This document shows positions 61,401 to 64,000 of a stretch of 64,000 nt of DNA, one piece after another. Numbering within the stretch: position 1 is the stretch's first letter; each line of letters starts with the position of its first letter. The DNA comes from Methylosinus sp. H3A (GTDB taxonomy: Bacteria > Pseudomonadota > Alphaproteobacteria > Rhizobiales > Beijerinckiaceae). A model generated the notes under the pieces. That model worked only from the letters and a program-made list of their open reading frames with translations. It was not told the DNA's origin and ran no database searches. The translations under genes and the position numbers were made by a program. The stretch is taken from the NCBI RefSeq assembly GCF_015709455.1, contig NZ_JADNQW010000005.1, forward strand, positions 1,736,001 through 1,800,000. The letters are read 5' to 3'.

Positions 61401-64000
61401 TCACCGCCAGCGGGGCGCCCTATACGGGTCAGGTGTCCATCGGCTCGCTGCCCGCCGGCACGCCGATCGGCCTGCCGGCCGGCTTCGCGCCCTGTCAGCT
61501 GCTGGTCGTCTCGCCTACGGGCGTCACCTTCAATCCTCCGGCCCAGCTCACCATCGCCAACAATGATGGGCTTCCGCCCGGCGCGCAGGTCGATCTCTGG
61601 GCCTTCGATCCGCAGCTCGCCAGCGCCCGCGTCGTCGGAATCGGCCAGGTCTCGTCGGACGGCGCGCGCATCTCCACCCTCATCGGGGGCGTTCCGGGCG
61701 GCACGGTGCTCGCCATGACGCCTCGCCACGCCGGAATGGTCGAGCGCAAGACGCAGCCCGCCGATATTTTCAATCCGAGCGCGCTCGGCGGCGGCGATCT
61801 CGCGACGAGCTTCTCGCCGCCGGGAATGCGCGAGCTCGGCGCCGCGCGCGGCCTGACCTTCGTCTACCACTCGACGACCGCCAACGCCCGTCCGATCGTC
61901 GACGCCGCGGCGCAGTTCGGCGCGGGCCTCGGCCTGCCGCAGACGCTGACGAGCCGGCTCACCGTCGCCAATGTCGCCCAGCCGACAGCCTCGACGACCA
62001 ATCTGTCGACCCCCATCACGGGCGCGGGCCCGCTCGATCCGGCGCGCGACAATGGCCTCATACAGGCGGGCGTCGCCGATGCGACCAATCTCGTCTCGGG
62101 CTCTTATCGCTACTCTTTGCTCACCATCGCCAAATTCACCTGCTCGGCGGTCGGCGCGCAGGCGACGGGAACGCTCGTCGTCAATAATCAGGCCAAAAGC
62201 CCCTTCGGCGCCGGCTGGCAACTCGCCGAGTTGCAGAAGCTCGAGAAGCAGGCGGACGGCTCGCTCGCCATCGTCGAGGGCAATGGCCGCACGCTGATCG
62301 CCCATCCGGAGCAGGCTCCGGATTTTCTGCCGGACCCGGTCTATATCCCCGTCAGCGGACCCTTCCTGGGCGCGACGGCCGATCTGCTGGGCAATGGGCT
62401 TCCGTCGATCCTGCGCCTTGGCTGGAGGGACGGCTCTCTCAACGTCATCCTCAATCGCGGCGGCCGGCAGTTCGTCAAAACCGCGTCGCCGATCATCGGC
62501 GACGCCGGCTCGCAAAACGCCAACGGCACTCTCAACGTCGACGTGACGGATGTCGCCGCCGGCGACGTGACCAATGACGGCAATATCGACGTCGCCTATG
62601 TCAATTCGCGGCACAATCTCGCGAAGATTCTCATCGGTGGGTCGGGCGGCTCCTTTCTGCCCGTGCCGCTCGCCGTCGAATCCAACGGCGCCGGCGGCGC
62701 CATTGTGACGGGCGACTTCATCGGGGACGGCGGCGGCCATCTCATGATGAGTGAAAATCAGGGCGGCTACCCCGATCTTCACATCATCTACAACAACGAC
62801 AGGAACAATTTCACCTTTCATCACGACGCGCCGAGACTGCCCGGCTACAATGTCACCCACGTCAAAGTGCGTCTGCCGGGCTTTCAACACGACACTGTCG
62901 CAGTGCTGACCACCGACGGCTCGCTCTCCTTCACCTATGGCGGAAACACCGATGGCTTCGGCGGCCATTGGTCGCGCGGGCCGAGTGGTCTCGGCTATTG
63001 GCAGGTGGACGCGGACGAATGGGTTCTCGACACGATCAGAATGCCGACGGCGCTCGGGCCGGTCGGCCCGTCACGCGCGCTAGCCACGGCCGATATAGAC
63101 GCATCCGGTCTGCCCGCATTCGCCGTCGCGGCTTCCAACGCCGTCTATATCGTGCAATGGCGCCAGACCGGAGCCGGCAATCAATATATCCGCCAGACCC
63201 TCACGCTCCCCGGAGGCCTCGCGCCGGACAGCGTGACGCTGGCTCCGCTCGCCGATGGCAATCGCCCGAGCCTCATCGTCTCGGCGAAGACCGCCGGATT
63301 CTATGTCTTCGTCAATGACGGCAAGGGAAATTTCAATCCGACGCCGGTGAAGATCGACACGCCCTTCCGCGTCGGCTTCCAGACCGACGTCGTCGATTTC
63401 GACGGCGATGGAATCGCCGATATCGCGGTGAACGACATCGACAATGACCGCGTCGCCATCTATTTCGGCAAGCCGCATCCGGACGGCGCCTTCGTCGCGC
63501 CGATCGGCGACTATACGCGGCTCGTGCAGAACGGCGACGGGAGCTACCGCCGCATCTACAATGACGGGACAGTCGTCACTTTCGGCGCCGACGGCTTCCA
63601 GACGAGGCTCGTCGACGCCAATGGCAATTCGACCGATTATTCCTACAATGGCCAAGGCCAATTGACGCGGATCGTCGGGCCGACGGGCGTGACGACGAGC
63701 TTTTCCTATTCCGGCTCCTGGCTCGCCTCGACCACCGACGGCGCCGGCCGCACGACGAGCTATGAGCACGACGCTGCGGGCAATCTCACCAAGGTCGTCG
63801 ACCCGCTGGGCAATGTCACGCAATATCTCTACGACGGCAATCACCAGCTCGTCACGACGATCGATCCGAATGGCGGCCAGACGAGCAGCAGCTATTCGTC
63901 GACCGGCCAGCTGAAGAGCCAGACCTATCCGGACGGGAGCACGGTGCGGCTCGACGTCTCGCGCGCGCTCGGACTCGATGCGCTGGGCGTCGATCTCGGC
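58460..64000 (+). CDS. giant PKD / FG-GAP / RHS (YD)-repeat surface or secreted protein, partial
   Basis: The frame is open from ATG 58460 to the window edge, 1847 codons without a stop; the 3' end is outside. A signal/anchor (VFFLLFTAICLVIGAG) is followed by about seven PKD/K319L-like repeats (58.6-60.7 kb) with recurring ADAG, LDGSxS, DPDG and YVVQLxVSDG motifs. A putative-Ig domain near 60.75-61.0 kb and a carboxypeptidase-regulatory-like region follow. FG-GAP/VCBS-like repeats come next (DVTNDGNIDVAYVN; DFDGDGIADIAVNDIDND), then YD repeats from 63.55 kb (DANGNSTDYSYNGQGQL; DAAGNLTKVVDPLGN). The architecture resembles RHS/TcC or SpvB-associated wall proteins, often carriers of variable C-terminal toxins. 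Confidence 0.9.
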   Translation, partial: MFSRRAFFGLDYDNLTCVFFLLFTAICLVIGAGRISDAQAHDEASDIVANAGFDRHASVGQTIQLDASGSTSASGRALRYRWAIVQRPSSSAAGLSDSSALRPVFKVDVAGDYVFSVTAQSEGGGDDRNPARATVTVSTQSVAPVADAGLDRKVAVGATVALDGARSFDADGDAIAYRWTLLRRPAHSAAALSSTTIARPTLSVDIAGEYVAQLVVVDATGKTSAPSLVTFSTRSALRGRASAGPAQLLASGATARVDADGTYLPSGTPASTNLGWALLSKPRGSAARLKTAPDARQAVTLDRAGDYVVQATLPIAARGGEDGHEHTREGSGGGDHARNRDRERDHNDDDDREGSERLSRRAGPRLATSLLTTANVPPVANAGDDQRIAPGAKITLDGSRSTDVNGDALTYRWALISRPTGSSAALDDPTSVKPAFTTDVAGSYVAQLVVDDGFGHARPATVVIATDAAAPIADAGRDLLARAGDVVSLDGSASRDPEGGRLSASWTVLGLGDQLPGALSNSTSLTAALAITPSGRDHSSGPTPKLVVAQLTVENRLLLSTDDVVVSTVEARPVAVPRQGGAAYRGVIVGLDGSASINPNLPATPNGGLTYKWSLLSRPAGSAAGIGNPTSALPTLKPDAYGRYVVQLIVSDGVLDSRPRTLLVDVTAQKPVAAISAKSPVLVGQSASFDGSTSVDPDGNPLAFAWTLTSAPGGSRAAVTDAASSVAHLVPDMAGSYTVQLVVSDPYNASAPATATIVAQGGFTFTPVPAQSVALGSSVSFTVAASDSSGKPVSYAYSGALPSGASFDATTGAFKFRPPSNNPSGYSFTFQATNGKDVITLTVPVTVTGTPIGTTAGLTAKVYDAVNYANGVSTPVVGAAVSIGAIGATSDATGAIALSGLPAGQGTLVVAASGATPAPDGSSYLDTVLPAPLIAGVVNTLDGPILLARASGGGSVGGSGSTTITNSALGVTLTIAPNSAFTASGAPYTGQVSIGSLPAGTPIGLPAGFAPCQLLVVSPTGVTFNPPAQLTIANNDGLPPGAQVDLWAFDPQLASARVVGIGQVSSDGARISTLIGGVPGGTVLAMTPRHAGMVERKTQPADIFNPSALGGGDLATSFSPPGMRELGAARGLTFVYHSTTANARPIVDAAAQFGAGLGLPQTLTSRLTVANVAQPTASTTNLSTPITGAGPLDPARDNGLIQAGVADATNLVSGSYRYSLLTIAKFTCSAVGAQATGTLVVNNQAKSPFGAGWQLAELQKLEKQADGSLAIVEGNGRTLIAHPEQAPDFLPDPVYIPVSGPFLGATADLLGNGLPSILRLGWRDGSLNVILNRGGRQFVKTASPIIGDAGSQNANGTLNVDVTDVAAGDVTNDGNIDVAYVNSRHNLAKILIGGSGGSFLPVPLAVESNGAGGAIVTGDFIGDGGGHLMMSENQGGYPDLHIIYNNDRNNFTFHHDAPRLPGYNVTHVKVRLPGFQHDTVAVLTTDGSLSFTYGGNTDGFGGHWSRGPSGLGYWQVDADEWVLDTIRMPTALGPVGPSRALATADIDASGLPAFAVAASNAVYIVQWRQTGAGNQYIRQTLTLPGGLAPDSVTLAPLADGNRPSLIVSAKTAGFYVFVNDGKGNFNPTPVKIDTPFRVGFQTDVVDFDGDGIADIAVNDIDNDRVAIYFGKPHPDGAFVAPIGDYTRLVQNGDGSYRRIYNDGTVVTFGADGFQTRLVDANGNSTDYSYNGQGQLTRIVGPTGVTTSFSYSGSWLASTTDGAGRTTSYEHDAAGNLTKVVDPLGNVTQYLYDGNHQLVTTIDPNGGQTSSSYSSTGQLKSQTYPDGSTVRLDVSRALGLDALGVDLG

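Noticed and set aside
58541..62968. Minus-strand open frame of 1475 codons
   Set aside because: It is the antisense shadow of the PKD/RHS gene. Its translation is Arg/Gly/Asp/Ala-rich without domains, while the plus frame carries clear repeat motifs and a signal anchor.
1..64000. CRISPR array, tRNA or rRNA gene
   Set aside because: No regularly spaced direct repeats, CCA-ending cloverleaf or rRNA signature was noticed by eye; an algorithmic scan (tRNAscan, Rfam) would be needed to exclude them.

Overview
The window is GC-rich DNA with strong C/G third-position bias. Its protein families point to an alphaproteobacterium, probably of the Hyphomicrobiales (Rhizobiales): two Omp25/RopB-type beta-barrel proteins whose mature parts begin near ADLPS or TDLPS, a NodT-type outer-membrane lipoprotein, and many TonB-dependent receptors. 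I cannot name the genus. I saw no rRNA, tRNA or CRISPR array by eye.

Layout. 0.4-4.8 kb (minus) is a four-gene tripartite ABC exporter (permease, ATPase, HlyD adaptor, NodT outer-membrane factor). 4.9-10.2 kb (minus) holds an outer-membrane barrel, a GT4-like glycosyltransferase, an OmpR/histidine-kinase pair and a secreted alpha/beta hydrolase. 10.2-14.4 kb is a decayed mobile patch: a truncated tyrosine integrase ending in a perfect 17-bp inverted repeat, two small exported proteins, and a LytTR regulator broken by two frameshifts.

14.5-27.2 kb is an organosulfur block. An ssuA-ssuD-ssuC-ssuB operon is followed by a convergent four-domain rhodanese protein, a TonB-dependent receptor with its own second SsuA-like binding protein, an IS5-type remnant and a second receptor. 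No SsuE flavin reductase lies nearby. A third, siderophore-type receptor on the minus strand is a pseudogene (in-frame stop, missing barrel end, no clear start).

29.5-37.5 kb (minus) is the most unusual locus. A compact run reads asparagine synthetase, KamA-type radical-SAM aminomutase, FAD/NAD(P)-binding protein, SAM methyltransferase, lactonase-like metallo-hydrolase and a ferric-reductase-like heme membrane protein, ending at an ISAs1-type remnant and the dead receptor. It lacks NRPS or PKS genes and looks like an uncharacterised small-molecule pathway built around a beta-amino acid and an amide or ATP-activated carboxylate (inference).

37.8-44.5 kb (minus) carries an RND pump with adaptor, a maleylacetoacetate-isomerase-like GST and a DHA2 MFS exporter divergent from a LysR gene. 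Then come panD, an exported HbpS/GlcG-like protein and a fourth TonB receptor. 50.2-52.4 kb has a D-2-hydroxyacid dehydrogenase and a LysR regulator. 52.9-58.1 kb has a second Omp25-like barrel and a second sulfonate/taurine-type ABC system (permease, ATPase, RidA, paralogous permease, Tat-type binding protein). From 58.46 kb to the right edge runs one uninterrupted partial gene of at least 1847 codons: signal anchor, about seven PKD-like repeats, a putative-Ig domain, FG-GAP-like repeats, then YD/RHS repeats. Its true frame is easily missed because a 1475-codon antisense open frame shadows it.

Together the intact receptors and periplasmic binding proteins suggest a region devoted to scavenging organosulfur (or similar) compounds across both membranes, interleaved with exporters and one candidate biosynthetic operon, with several scars of mobile elements.
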